A DNA stretch of 64,000 nucleotides from Paraburkholderia sp. BL9I2N2 (GTDB taxonomy: Bacteria; Pseudomonadota; Gammaproteobacteria; Burkholderiales; Burkholderiaceae), in NCBI RefSeq assembly GCF_004339745.1, contig NZ_SMGP01000004.1, forward strand, positions 496,001 to 560,000. Reading direction: 5' to 3'. Made by a program: the position numbers and the translations under genes. Position 1 is the stretch's first letter. Each line of letters opens with the position of its first letter. The notes beneath the pieces are model-generated. The model saw only the letters and a program-made list of their open reading frames with translations, did no database searches and was not told the DNA's origin. Shown here piece after piece: positions 55,864-63,974 of this stretch.

Positions 55864-56158
55864 GACTTTCTCCGATTAAAAATTAAGCGATCGCGGCGCC
55901 GAACTCTTTGGTCAGGTCGTGCGATGGCCCGAAATTTAAGGGAACGCAGAGTAAGGTATGTGACAGCATGGGTTATTTTTGAAATCTGTCGCGCCGGCGC
56001 GACACTCACATGGCGCCGCCCGCTCAAATCACGCAGGCCATGCGCGTATAAGCTTTTTCCGGATCGTGCATATAAGCGTGTGAAAAACGATTGGTTTCGG
56101 GCGCCCCGTCCGCATGCGACGATGCGCGCCTATCAACAAATCACACGTGGGGCAACGC
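55864..56158. other. Divergent intergenic region, porin / metQ
   Basis: 295 bp with promoters for both genes. An imperfect direct repeat, GCGTATAAGC (56044-56053) and GCATATAAGC (56068-56077), lies about 80-115 bp before the metQ start and could be a regulator site or twin -10-like boxes. No riboswitch-like structure was found. Confidence 0.4.
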
Positions 56159-56965
56159 ATGCAACGCCGGAGAATCAGCCAGAACCTGCTCGCTATTGCG
56201 GCCATTTCGCTGACGGCCACGTTCGCGCACGCGGACGACAAACAACTCAAGATCGGCACGATGAGCGGTCCCGACGCGCAAATCTGGACGGTCGTGACGA
56301 AAGTGGCGGCGCGCGAAGGTCTGAGCGTCAAGGTCATCGAATTCAACGACTACGTGCAGCCGAACGCGGCGCTCGACGCGGGCGATCTCGACGCCAATGG
56401 TTTTCAGCACCAGCCGTTTCTCGACAGCCAGATCAAGCAGCGCGGCTACAAGATCGTCAACGTCGGCCTGACCTATGTGTCGCCGATGGGCTTCTATTCG
56501 AAGAAATTCAAGTCGCTCAGGGACTTGCCGGAAGGCGCGAAGGTCGGCATCCAGAACGATCCGTCGAACGGCAACCGTGCGCTGCTGCTTCTGCAGAAGT
56601 ACGGCGTGATCAAACTCAAGCCGGGCGTCGGCACGAACGGGGTGAACGCGACGCCGCTCGACGTCGCCGAGAATCCGAAGAAGATCAAGCTGGTCGAACT
56701 CGACGCCGCGCAATTGCCGCGCGCGCTCGGCGATCTCAACGCGGCGTCGATCAATACCGACTACGCGGTCAAGGCCGGCCTGCAGCCGACCAAAGACGCG
56801 ATCGCGATCGAAGACCTCAAAGGCCCGTACGCGAATCTGATCGCGGTGCGCGAGCAGGACCGCAATCAGCCGTGGGTGAAGAAGCTGGTGGCGGCGTACG
56901 AGTCGGACGAAGTGCGCAAGTACATCGATACGCAATTCAAAGGCGCGATCATTCCGGCCTTCTGA
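56159..56965 (+). CDS. metQ: Methionine/lipoprotein-type ABC substrate-binding protein (MetQ/NlpA family)
   Basis: 268 residues from ATG at 56159. Signal peptide SQNLLAIAAISLTATFAHA; no lipobox cysteine, unlike E. coli MetQ. NLPA motifs: LKIGTMSGPDAQIW, VIEFNDYVQPNAALDAGDLDANGFQHQPFLD, GLTYVSPMGFYSKKFKSL, KVGIQNDPSNGNRALLLLQ, and SINTDYAVKAGL. Binds methionine or a related ligand. No metN or metI adjacent. Terminator follows. Confidence 0.9.
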   Translation: MQRRRISQNLLAIAAISLTATFAHADDKQLKIGTMSGPDAQIWTVVTKVAAREGLSVKVIEFNDYVQPNAALDAGDLDANGFQHQPFLDSQIKQRGYKIVNVGLTYVSPMGFYSKKFKSLRDLPEGAKVGIQNDPSNGNRALLLLQKYGVIKLKPGVGTNGVNATPLDVAENPKKIKLVELDAAQLPRALGDLNAASINTDYAVKAGLQPTKDAIAIEDLKGPYANLIAVREQDRNQPWVKKLVAAYESDEVRKYIDTQFKGAIIPAF

Positions 56966-56997
56966 GCGCGGCTTCGACACACGGAGTGCAAAAGCAG

Positions 56998-57022
56998 ATC
57001 GCCCGCTGAAACAGCGGGCGAT
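56998..57022 (+). terminator. Rho-independent terminator after metQ
   Basis: ATCGCCCGCTG (56998-57008) and CAGCGGGCGAT (57012-57022), 3-base loop, followed by TTGTCTTT. Confidence 0.85.
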
Positions 57023-57088
57023 TTGTCTTTCGGCTCAAGCTTTTACCGGTGCAATGCGCGGCAACGCGGCACCGTCCACGGTTGCGCT

Positions 57089-58204
57089 TTAGTTGCTCAA
57101 CAGCGAGCCGCTGCGGAACGCCTTCGCGCCGGCGATGCGCGCGAACTCCAGGCCGGCCGTCGCAAAGCGCGTCAAATGCCGTGCGTACAGCACGCCGGCC
57201 ACGCTGCTCTTCAGCGTGACGACTTGCTCCGTCAGCGGATCGACGATATCGGCGATCTCATGGCCCACGTCGACCCAGGTGCCCACTTCGCAGCGATACA
57301 CCAGCACGCCGCTCATCGGCGCGACGATCGGCTCGGCGCCGGCGAGCGGCGTGGCGGCGAATTCGAGCGGCGGCAGCGGGGCGGGCGTACCGTCGATCAC
57401 GCCACGCGAGGTCAGGTATTCGATGATCGCCTGGGCATCGTGCTCGGCGTACTCGTACGACACTTCGCGCTGGCCGCGCAGTTCGATCGTGACCGAGATC
57501 GAGCCGTTCGGAATCGGGAAGCGGTCGCCGTAGCGGCCACGCAGATCCGACCAGCAGAAGCTGTGGATTTCATCGAACGGGTTGCCCACCGAATTGAGCG
57601 CGAGCAGCGAGGCCTTGGCATCCAGGTAGCAGGCGAGCGGCTCGACTTCCGGCCACAGATCCGGATTCGTGTAGAGGTGCATCGCGGCTTCCCAGTCGCA
57701 GTGCAGATCGAGCACGATGTCGGCGTCGTACGAAAGCTTTTGCAGTGCGAGGCGCTGCGATTCGAGTTCGGTTGCCGGCTGTTGCGCGTCGAGTGCCTCG
57801 CGCATGGCCGTACGGATGGCGGTGCGGTTGGCGTCGACGTTGTCGGTCAGGCGCGACTCGATCACCGGCTGCACCAGCGCCGACAGATCGTGGAAATTGC
57901 GGTTGAAGTTCTGCGCGGTGTTGGTTTCGAAGCGTCCCGTCAGATGGCCGAGAAAGTGCTGGTTCAGGCCGATCGGATTGGCCACCGGCACGATAACGAC
58001 TTCGCCGCGAAGCTTGCCGGCGGCTTCCAGCGCGGCCAGCTTGCGGCGCAGCGCCCACGACACCAGCATGCCGGGCAACTCGTCGGCATGCAGCGACGAC
58101 TGGATGTAGATCTTCTGCCCGCCGCCGGGACCGTAGTGGAAACTCATGAGGTTGCGGGCGGTGCCGAGCGTCGGGGCAATCAGCGGATGGGTTTGGGTTT
58201 GCAT
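57089..58204 (-). CDS. Succinylglutamate desuccinylase/aspartoacylase-family zinc hydrolase
   Basis: 371 residues from ATG at 58204; TTG three codons upstream is the longer option. M14-like motifs: IQSSLHADELPGML (first zinc histidine and glutamate), PVANPIGLNQHFLG, ETNTAQNFNRNF, DIVLDLHCDWEAAMHLYT (zinc histidine), ITIELRGQREVSYEYAE-like acidic catalytic region, and a lipoyl-like C terminus (APMSGVLVYRCEVGTWVDVGHEIADI). Family members deacylate N-acyl amino acids. Just downstream, on the minus strand, of the basic amino-acid binding protein gene, so a substrate link is possible. Confidence 0.85.
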   Translation of the reverse strand: MQTQTHPLIAPTLGTARNLMSFHYGPGGGQKIYIQSSLHADELPGMLVSWALRRKLAALEAAGKLRGEVVIVPVANPIGLNQHFLGHLTGRFETNTAQNFNRNFHDLSALVQPVIESRLTDNVDANRTAIRTAMREALDAQQPATELESQRLALQKLSYDADIVLDLHCDWEAAMHLYTNPDLWPEVEPLACYLDAKASLLALNSVGNPFDEIHSFCWSDLRGRYGDRFPIPNGSISVTIELRGQREVSYEYAEHDAQAIIEYLTSRGVIDGTPAPLPPLEFAATPLAGAEPIVAPMSGVLVYRCEVGTWVDVGHEIADIVDPLTEQVVTLKSSVAGVLYARHLTRFATAGLEFARIAGAKAFRSGSLLSN

Positions 58205-58378
58205 AGTTTTCAAATCCGCGGCCAGGTAAGGCGTGCCGCGCTATCTCGTTGATAACAGTGGGGAAACTTGCTTGGCGGCCGGTCAGTCTCGGGGCCGGCG
58301 GGTGGCGCCTTGCGGGCGCCTCGATCGCACGATCTTAGCCGATATGACGCAGTGTGTGGTTTTATGCGGCGCCGCAAA

Positions 58379-58412
58379 TGAAACGGGCTCCGCATGTGGC
58401 GGAGCCCGTTTC
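58379..58412 (-). terminator. Rho-independent terminator after the basic amino-acid binding protein gene
   Basis: GAAACGGGCTCCGC and GCGGAGCCCGTTTC form a near-perfect 14-bp stem with a 5-base loop. On the minus strand it follows the gene at 58465. Confidence 0.75.
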
Positions 58413-58464
58413 GGCAAACCGGCCGGCGCGCCGTCAGACGCGCATGGCTGGTTGAGTTGGCAAC

Positions 58465-59247
58465 TTAGCTGCCGTACACGTCGAAGTCGAAGTACTTCTT
58501 CTCGAGCTTCTTGTACGTACCGTCCTTGATGATGTCGGCGATCGCCTTGTCGATCTTCGCCTTCAGATCGGTGTCTTCCTTGCGCATGCCGATGCCCGCG
58601 CCGTTGCCGAGGATCTTCGGATCGTCGAGGTTCTTGCCGACGAAGTCGAAGCCGGCGCCGCGCGGCGTCTTCAGGAAGCCGATTTCAGCTTGCACCGCAT
58701 CTTGCAGCGCTGCGTCCAGACGGCCCGACAGCAAGTCGGCGTAGACCTGGTCCTGGTTCTGATACGGCACGACCTTCGCGCCCTTCGCTTCCCAGTACGT
58801 CTTCGCGTAGGTTTCCTGGATCGTGCCTTGTTCCACGCCAACCGTCTTGCCCTTGAGCGAGTCGGCCGTCGGCAGGATGCCCGAACCCTTCTTCGCGACG
58901 AGGCGCGTCGGCGTGTTGAACAGCTTGTTCGAGAAGGCGATCTGCTCGGCGCGTTGCGGCGTCATGGACATCGACGACAGCACGCCGTCGAACTTCTTCG
59001 CCTTCAGGGCCGGGATCATGCCGTCGAAGTCGTTTTCGACCCACACGCACTTGGCCTTCAGGCGCGCGCAGATCTCATTGCCGAGGTCGATGTCGAAGCC
59101 AACGAGCTTGCCGTCCGAGCCCTTCGACTCAAACGGAGGATAGCTGGCGTCAACGCCGAAACGGATGGTCGACCACTCTTTAGCGTGTGCGCCAATCGAG
59201 ACGGTAGCAAGCAGAGCAACCGTCAAAGCCGCTAGCAGTTTTTTCAC
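58465..59247 (-). CDS. Basic amino-acid ABC substrate-binding protein (ArgT/HisJ type)
   Basis: 260 residues. Signal peptide MKKLLAALTVALLATVSIGAHA. SBP family 3: IRFGVDASYPPFESKGSDGKLVGFDIDLGNEIC, WVENDFDGMIPALKAKKFDGVLSSMSMT (lysine/arginine/ornithine or histidine pattern), GIGMRKEDTDLKAKIDKAI. Likely binds lysine, arginine, ornithine or histidine. No permease or ATPase nearby. A perfect terminator follows. Confidence 0.93.
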   Translation of the reverse strand: MKKLLAALTVALLATVSIGAHAKEWSTIRFGVDASYPPFESKGSDGKLVGFDIDLGNEICARLKAKCVWVENDFDGMIPALKAKKFDGVLSSMSMTPQRAEQIAFSNKLFNTPTRLVAKKGSGILPTADSLKGKTVGVEQGTIQETYAKTYWEAKGAKVVPYQNQDQVYADLLSGRLDAALQDAVQAEIGFLKTPRGAGFDFVGKNLDDPKILGNGAGIGMRKEDTDLKAKIDKAIADIIKDGTYKKLEKKYFDFDVYGS

Positions 59248-59626
59248 TGTTTAACTCCTCGTGTAGTTCAAATACGCCCGCATGCGGTTGTACCGCTGCG
59301 AGTCACCCGGCGCGACTCACGACCGGGCTTGGGTTGAAGCTGCCAGCCGGGGCGGCCAGCAGCGCGCGCCAAGCTTATCAGTTCAAAAAGATTGGGTAGC
59401 TAGTGAAACACCGGATGGCGCGGGAGGATAGCTTTTAAGGTCCAAGTGTGGTGGAGATTCAAAAGCGGCCGTGATGCGTATTGGATGGAATGGCCGCTCG
59501 CCTTGCGCATGTAATCGCGTAGTAATGAAGTTGGCTAATTGCGTCCGTATTGCAGTTCGGCCGAATGACGCGCGATTCAAGCCGCCCGGGCGCGGGCGGA
59601 CTAAAAACCGGCCATTTACTCTTTAT
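59248..59626. other. Intergenic region upstream of the ArgT-like gene
   Basis: 379 bp. Contains one small inverted repeat (AGCGGCC 59464-59470 and GGCCGCT 59493-59499) and AT-rich stretches; otherwise nothing I can support. It must hold the ArgT-like promoter. Confidence 0.35.
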
Positions 59627-59869
59627 TTACTCCTTACCCAGCGAATCCGCGCGCCCGGCGCCGACCTCACCGCACCACAGTTCGCCCTTGTCCATCATCT
59701 GCGCCTCCTGCGCGGACATGCCCGCGCAGGTGCCGCGCATGTCCGGCGTCTCGCGCTCAGTGCGCGCGAGTGCGGCCCGGTTCATTTCGCCCTGAAGCCA
59801 ACTGCCGAAGCACCCAATCGACCCGGCCGCGACGGCCACCCACATCCACTCTGTTTTGCTCAAGCGCAT
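59627..59869 (-). CDS. Small inner-membrane protein, unknown function
   Basis: 80 residues from ATG at 59869 (MRLSKTEWMWVAVAAGSIGCFGSWLQGEMNRA). One hydrophobic segment near the N terminus, then a charged part with two cysteines (GTCAGMSAQEAQMMDKGELWCGE). No RBS is strong. No family recognised; kept because the membrane segment and cysteine spacing look constrained. Confidence 0.45.
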   Translation of the reverse strand: MRLSKTEWMWVAVAAGSIGCFGSWLQGEMNRAALARTERETPDMRGTCAGMSAQEAQMMDKGELWCGEVGAGRADSLGKE

Positions 59870-60339
59870 TGTCTGTTTCTTGTCCGACTCTTCGACTGCC
59901 CGCGAGACAGGCCGCGCGACATCCGGCGACGCTGCCGTCGACCGCCGGCGGCGGACACTGGGCAAGAGAGTTTATCGGCGCCGGCGCGGGGTTCTTTAGA
60001 GGCGGCCCTCTATCTCCGAATGGCGTTATTGAGCGCGGACAATCGCGCGCTATTCCAGCGTTTGCGCGCGTTTCAATCGATAGGCGGCGAGTTAAAGTTT
60101 CCGCATAAAGTGCCGTTAAATGCAGTTGAGCGGCTTTGATGCATCACGTTCGACCGGATATTTTTTCGACTCTGGCTAAGCCAAAAACCAAAAATGGTTT
60201 CCTTAGCGCTATCATCGATGCTCCTCGCGCTCCGCTACACGCAGCATCGAGCGCATCTGTCTGAAGAAAGTCACCGAGCACCCCGTCCGCGGATCGAGTC
60301 CGCGTGTTTGCGCTCGTCGGAAAGACCTTCTGCTAAACG
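59870..60339 (+). other. Intergenic region upstream of the binding protein/diguanylate cyclase operon
   Basis: 470 bp. Holds the sigma-28-like promoter (60093-60119) and, further on, an imperfect hairpin near 60175-60210 (GCTAAG/CTTAGC arms). No gene found. The 5' untranslated part from the promoter to the start codon would be about 220 bp. Confidence 0.5.
60093..60119 (+). promoter_or_regulatory. Sigma-28 (FliA) promoter
   Basis: TAAAGTTT (60093-60100), an 11-base spacer, then GCCGTTAA (60112-60119). The enterobacterial and beta-proteobacterial FliA consensus is TAAAGTTT-N11-GCCGATAA, so this matches 15 of 16 positions with the exact spacer. It points toward the binding protein/GGDEF operon. 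Confidence 0.7.
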
Positions 60340-60348
60340 GTGTTGGTT

Positions 60349-61497
60349 ATGCACATGATGTTGACGGCAGATGAAAAGCGCTTTTGTAAACGATTCTTCC
60401 ATTCACGAATCGCTGCCGCCTTGGCGCGCGCGCGTTTGTCGTATCGCGGCGTTTGTTCGGGATATTTAACATTTCTGATTGGCGCGGTTATCTGCCTGGG
60501 CGTTTGTTTGGCGTCGCCGGTTAAAGCCGAAGAAAAGATTCTGCGCGTGCTGGCATGGCCCGGCTACGCGGACGCCGACGTCGTCAAGAATTTCGAGACG
60601 CGTTATCAAGCCAAAGTGGAAGTGACGCTGGTCGATTCCGACGAGGCGCTGTGGGCGCAGATGCACGCCAAACATGCGCCGCCTTTCGACGTGCTCGCCG
60701 CCAATACCGCGGAAATCCAGCGCTACACGCAGGCGAATCTGCTCGCGCCGCTCGATCTCGCCAGCTTGCCGAACACCAAAAAGCAATTGCCGCGCTTTCA
60801 GGCGCTCGCGTCGATCGGCGGCATCACGTCGGGCGGCAAGGCGTACGCCATTCCGTTCACGTATTCGTCGATGGGCCTGATCTACGACCGCAAGCAGGTC
60901 GCCGTGGCGCCGCGCTCCATGCGCGAATTGTGGAATCCGCGCTACCGCGGCAAGGTGCTCGACTTCAACAGCGCGCAGCACAATTTCTCGTTCACGGCGC
61001 TGGCGCTCGGCTATCCCCATCCTTTTCAGCTCGATGCCGCGCAGATGCGCGCGATCGCGCACAAGCTCGTCGATCTGCGCCGCAATCTGCTGACCTATTA
61101 CACGTTGCCCGAGGAGGCGACCGCGTTTTTCATCCAGCACAAGGTTGCGCTGATGTTCGGCAACTACGGCACCCAGCAGGTCGAATTGCTGCGCCGCGCG
61201 GGAGCCGACGTCGGCTACGTGATTCCCGACGAAGGCGCGCTCGCGTGGCTGGATTGCTGGTCGATGACGCGCGCGGCGGCCGATCAGCCGCTGGCGCTCG
61301 CGTGGATCAATTACATGCTCGAACCGGACGTGAGCGCCTTGCTGACGCAACGCCAGGGACTCGCCAACACGTTGACGGCGCCCGCGGAAAATAGCGATAA
61401 CGCGCGCATCGTGTGGATCGGCCCGGTCGAAGATATTCAGCGGCGCGAGGACCTGTGGGCCAGAATCGTGTCCGGGGACCGGTCGGAGCGTTTTTGA
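60349..61497 (+). CDS. Spermidine/putrescine-type periplasmic binding protein (PotF/PotD-like)
   Basis: 382 residues from ATG at 60349; GTG at 60340 and ATGs at 60355 or 60358 are in frame and no RBS decides. Signal-like helix FLIGAVICLGVCLASPVKAEE preceded by a basic N terminus. SBP fold of the polyamine type: ILRVLAWPGYADADVVKNFETRYQAKVEVTLVDSDEALWAQM, DVLAANTAEIQRYTQANLLAPLD, SGGKAYAIPFTYSSMGLIYD. No transporter subunit genes follow; instead its TGA overlaps the ATG of a diguanylate cyclase (TGATG). This suggests a sensory co-receptor role like Vibrio NspS. Ligand not proven. Confidence 0.88.
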   Translation: MHMMLTADEKRFCKRFFHSRIAAALARARLSYRGVCSGYLTFLIGAVICLGVCLASPVKAEEKILRVLAWPGYADADVVKNFETRYQAKVEVTLVDSDEALWAQMHAKHAPPFDVLAANTAEIQRYTQANLLAPLDLASLPNTKKQLPRFQALASIGGITSGGKAYAIPFTYSSMGLIYDRKQVAVAPRSMRELWNPRYRGKVLDFNSAQHNFSFTALALGYPHPFQLDAAQMRAIAHKLVDLRRNLLTYYTLPEEATAFFIQHKVALMFGNYGTQQVELLRRAGADVGYVIPDEGALAWLDCWSMTRAAADQPLALAWINYMLEPDVSALLTQRQGLANTLTAPAENSDNARIVWIGPVEDIQRREDLWARIVSGDRSERF

Positions 61498-63311
61498 TGA
61501 TACGCCCGGGGCTGACCTTCAAACTATCCGTGCTGCTTGCATGCATCGGCGTGCTCGCGTCCGGCGCGACCGGCTATTACGCGTATCGCGCCAACCGCAC
61601 GATGCTCGTGAACGAAGCCGAGCGCAGCCTGCTTACGTCGACGGAATTGCTCGGCCAGCGCTTTTCCACCTCGATCGACGATGTCGCCGCCGACGCGCTC
61701 GTGCTCGCAAGCATGCCGTCCACGGCGGAGGTCGCGCAGACCGACGACGGTATCGGCCCGAACGTGGCGCGCGAACGGCTGGCGCAGGTGTATTCCAGTT
61801 TCATGGTGCATCACCCCGAGTACCTGCAAGTCCGTCTGATCACGCGCCAGCACTATGGACTCGAACTGGTGCGCTTCGACCGCGACGCCGACGGCCTCGT
61901 GCGCGTCGAAGGCAACAAGCTGCAGGAGAAAGGCCAGTTCGCGTACGTGTTCGACACGCTGGCGTTTTCGCCGGGCCGCATCTACACCTCACCGATCTCG
62001 GTCAACCACGAGTACGGCACGCATGCCGCGGAGGGCAAGCCGACCTTGCGGGTCGGCACGCCGGTGTCGAACGCCAATGGCGCAGTGGTGGGCGTGATCG
62101 TGATCGACATCGATCTGGCGGGTTTGTTCAAGCGCCTGCAAAGCGATTTGCCGAGCGATTATCAGGTCTATCTGGCTAACGAGTGGGGCGATTTCCTCGT
62201 TAATCCGGATGTGTCGAAAACCTTCGGCTTCGATCGTGGCCGGCGCGTGCTGATGCAGGACAGTTTCTCCGTCACCAAGCCGCTGTTCGAGCAGACGCAA
62301 AGCGAGGTGCTGGTCAACGGCCTTGGGCGGCCACGGCAGGCCGCCGGCCAGGTGCTCGCTTTCGTGCGCAGGCCGTTCGGCGATCTGGAGGGCAACCGCT
62401 TCATCGTGCTCGGCCTGGCCAAGCCGCTCGAAGATGTCCTGTCCGGAGCGAATCTGCTTGGCAACAGAATCGTGCGCATGGTGCTGATTTTCAGCGTGCT
62501 GGCGCTGTTCCTTGCGGTTCTGTTCGCGCGCGCGCTGACCAAGCCGCTGCACATTCTCGCGTACGCGGCGACGCATCTGTTCGCCGAGCACGCCATGGAA
62601 ACGCTGCCGCTCAAACGGACCGACGAGATCGGCGTGCTGGCGCGCTGCTTCGACCGGCTGCGCCGCGAAATCAAATCGCAGATGGACGTGTTGCACACCA
62701 AGCAACGCGAGCTCGTGCATCTCGCCACGCACGACGTGCTGACCGGACTGCCGAACCGCGTGCTGTTCATGGAGAAGCTCGAAAGCGCAATCGACGAAGC
62801 GACGCGGCGCGAGGAAGGGCTGGCCGTGCTGTTCGTCGACCTGGACCGCTTCAAGCAGATCAACGACCAGTTCGGCCATGCCGTCGGCGACAAGGTGCTC
62901 GTCGCGGTGGCGCGCCGCTTGAAGCAAGTGCTCTGTTCCGCGGATGTGGTGGCGCGTCTGGGCGGCGACGAGTTCATCGTGCTGATCGAGGGGCCGCGCT
63001 CGGCGGAGGCGGCGCCCGCGATTGCCTCGCGGATCATGGCGACGTTGAACGAAGAGCTTCGGGTGGACGGGCAGGGCATGACCGTGGGCGCGAGCATCGG
63101 CATCAGCCAGTTCCCCGACGACAGCGGCACGGCCGAGGAGTTGCTGCTCAACGCCGACGCCGCGATGTACGCGGCCAAATCCGGCGGACGCTGCGCCTAT
63201 ATGCGCTATCACGTCGTGCTCGAAATGCGCCGCCGCGAACAGCTCGAGCAGGCGCACGCGCAGGCAGACGTAGGCGTAACGGAAGGGCGCGAGGCCAAGC
63301 CGACGGCCTGA
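61497..63311 (+). CDS. Membrane diguanylate cyclase with periplasmic sensor domain
   Basis: 604 residues from ATG at 61497. Membrane helix ~8-28 (KLSVLLACIGVLASGATGYYA), periplasmic dCache-like domain ~30-320 (YLQVRLITRQHYGLELVRFDRD, TPVSNANGAVVGVIVIDIDLAGLF), second helix ~325-347 (IVRMVLIFSVLALFLAVLFARAL), HAMP-type linker, then GGDEF: THDVLTGLPNRVLF, FVDLDRFKQINDQFGHAVGDKVL, ARLGGDEFIVL (GGDEF at 489-493). No EAL domain. The RxxD inhibitory site reads CSAD, so product inhibition may be lost. Makes c-di-GMP. Co-translated with the binding protein and possibly under sigma-28 control. Confidence 0.93.
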   Translation: MIRPGLTFKLSVLLACIGVLASGATGYYAYRANRTMLVNEAERSLLTSTELLGQRFSTSIDDVAADALVLASMPSTAEVAQTDDGIGPNVARERLAQVYSSFMVHHPEYLQVRLITRQHYGLELVRFDRDADGLVRVEGNKLQEKGQFAYVFDTLAFSPGRIYTSPISVNHEYGTHAAEGKPTLRVGTPVSNANGAVVGVIVIDIDLAGLFKRLQSDLPSDYQVYLANEWGDFLVNPDVSKTFGFDRGRRVLMQDSFSVTKPLFEQTQSEVLVNGLGRPRQAAGQVLAFVRRPFGDLEGNRFIVLGLAKPLEDVLSGANLLGNRIVRMVLIFSVLALFLAVLFARALTKPLHILAYAATHLFAEHAMETLPLKRTDEIGVLARCFDRLRREIKSQMDVLHTKQRELVHLATHDVLTGLPNRVLFMEKLESAIDEATRREEGLAVLFVDLDRFKQINDQFGHAVGDKVLVAVARRLKQVLCSADVVARLGGDEFIVLIEGPRSAEAAPAIASRIMATLNEELRVDGQGMTVGASIGISQFPDDSGTAEELLLNADAAMYAAKSGGRCAYMRYHVVLEMRRREQLEQAHAQADVGVTEGREAKPTA

Positions 63312-63352
63312 TGCGCCTGTTACGCTTGAGCTGCACGCCCAGCTTTGCTGGC

Positions 63353-63379
63353 TGCTTGCCGGTTGCTTGCCGGTTGCTT
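63353..63379. repeat. Short tandem repeat, period 11
   Basis: TTGCCGGTTGC unit repeated about 2.5 times over 27 bp, in the 286-bp gap between the diguanylate cyclase and the lipoprotein gene. Confidence 0.6.
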
Positions 63380-63597
63380 TCTAATTGCTTTCCGATCGCG
63401 CTGCCTGCTGCTCTCTCCCCAGCAAAACCGCGAGGCAACTTTGCCTCGATCCTCGCTTTGCCGAGCGTCGAAGCAATCGTTTGCGCCGATCTTGAGGCAA
63501 GTCTTTTTGATTTTCGGCGAAGCGTTTCCGCGATATCAACTTTGCCGCGGGCCTGCCGAAAACTCCGATATAGCAACGGATTTGACGGGAGATTGCC

Positions 63598-63963
63598 GTG
63601 AAGCGACAGATAGGGTTGTTGGCTGCCGTTTTCGCGTTCGCCGGGTGCGCCCAGATGCCTCCGCCGACTGCGGCCCATACGGACAAGGCGCCGAACGAAG
63701 TGATCAGTTTCGACATTCCGCCCGACGCGCTCGGCGCGCGCGATCCGCAACTCAGCGCCGTGCTCGCCAAAGCGGGCGCGTTGGCCGCCGCGCAGCCGCA
63801 GTCCACCGTCGTTCTCGTGACCGCGCTGGGGCAGGATTTTGCGTACCTGAATCAGGCGGTATGGAAGGGCGTGCCCGCACAGCGCACGGCCCGCGTGAAC
63901 TTCGAGAACCGCACCGCCGGAGTGGGTCAACCGTATAGCGTGTCGATCAGGACGGTTCAATGA
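63598..63963 (+). CDS. Small lipoprotein of unknown function
   Basis: 121 residues from GTG at 63598, GGGAG seven bases upstream. Lipobox LLAAVFAFAGC with lipid cysteine ~17. The mature part has VISFDIPPDALGARDPQLSAVLAKA and a repeated-strand C terminus (TARVNFENRTAGVGQPYSVSIRTVQ). No family recognised. 286 bp after the diguanylate cyclase on the same strand; the next reading frame begins 11 bp after its stop. Confidence 0.75.
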   Translation: MKRQIGLLAAVFAFAGCAQMPPPTAAHTDKAPNEVISFDIPPDALGARDPQLSAVLAKAGALAAAQPQSTVVLVTALGQDFAYLNQAVWKGVPAQRTARVNFENRTAGVGQPYSVSIRTVQ

Positions 63964-63974
63964 TGGAGGGTACT

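Noticed and set aside
54556..57009. 817-codon plus-strand reading frame across the porin and metQ region
   Set aside because: Runs opposite the porin and out of frame with metQ; low-complexity, no RBS or domain.
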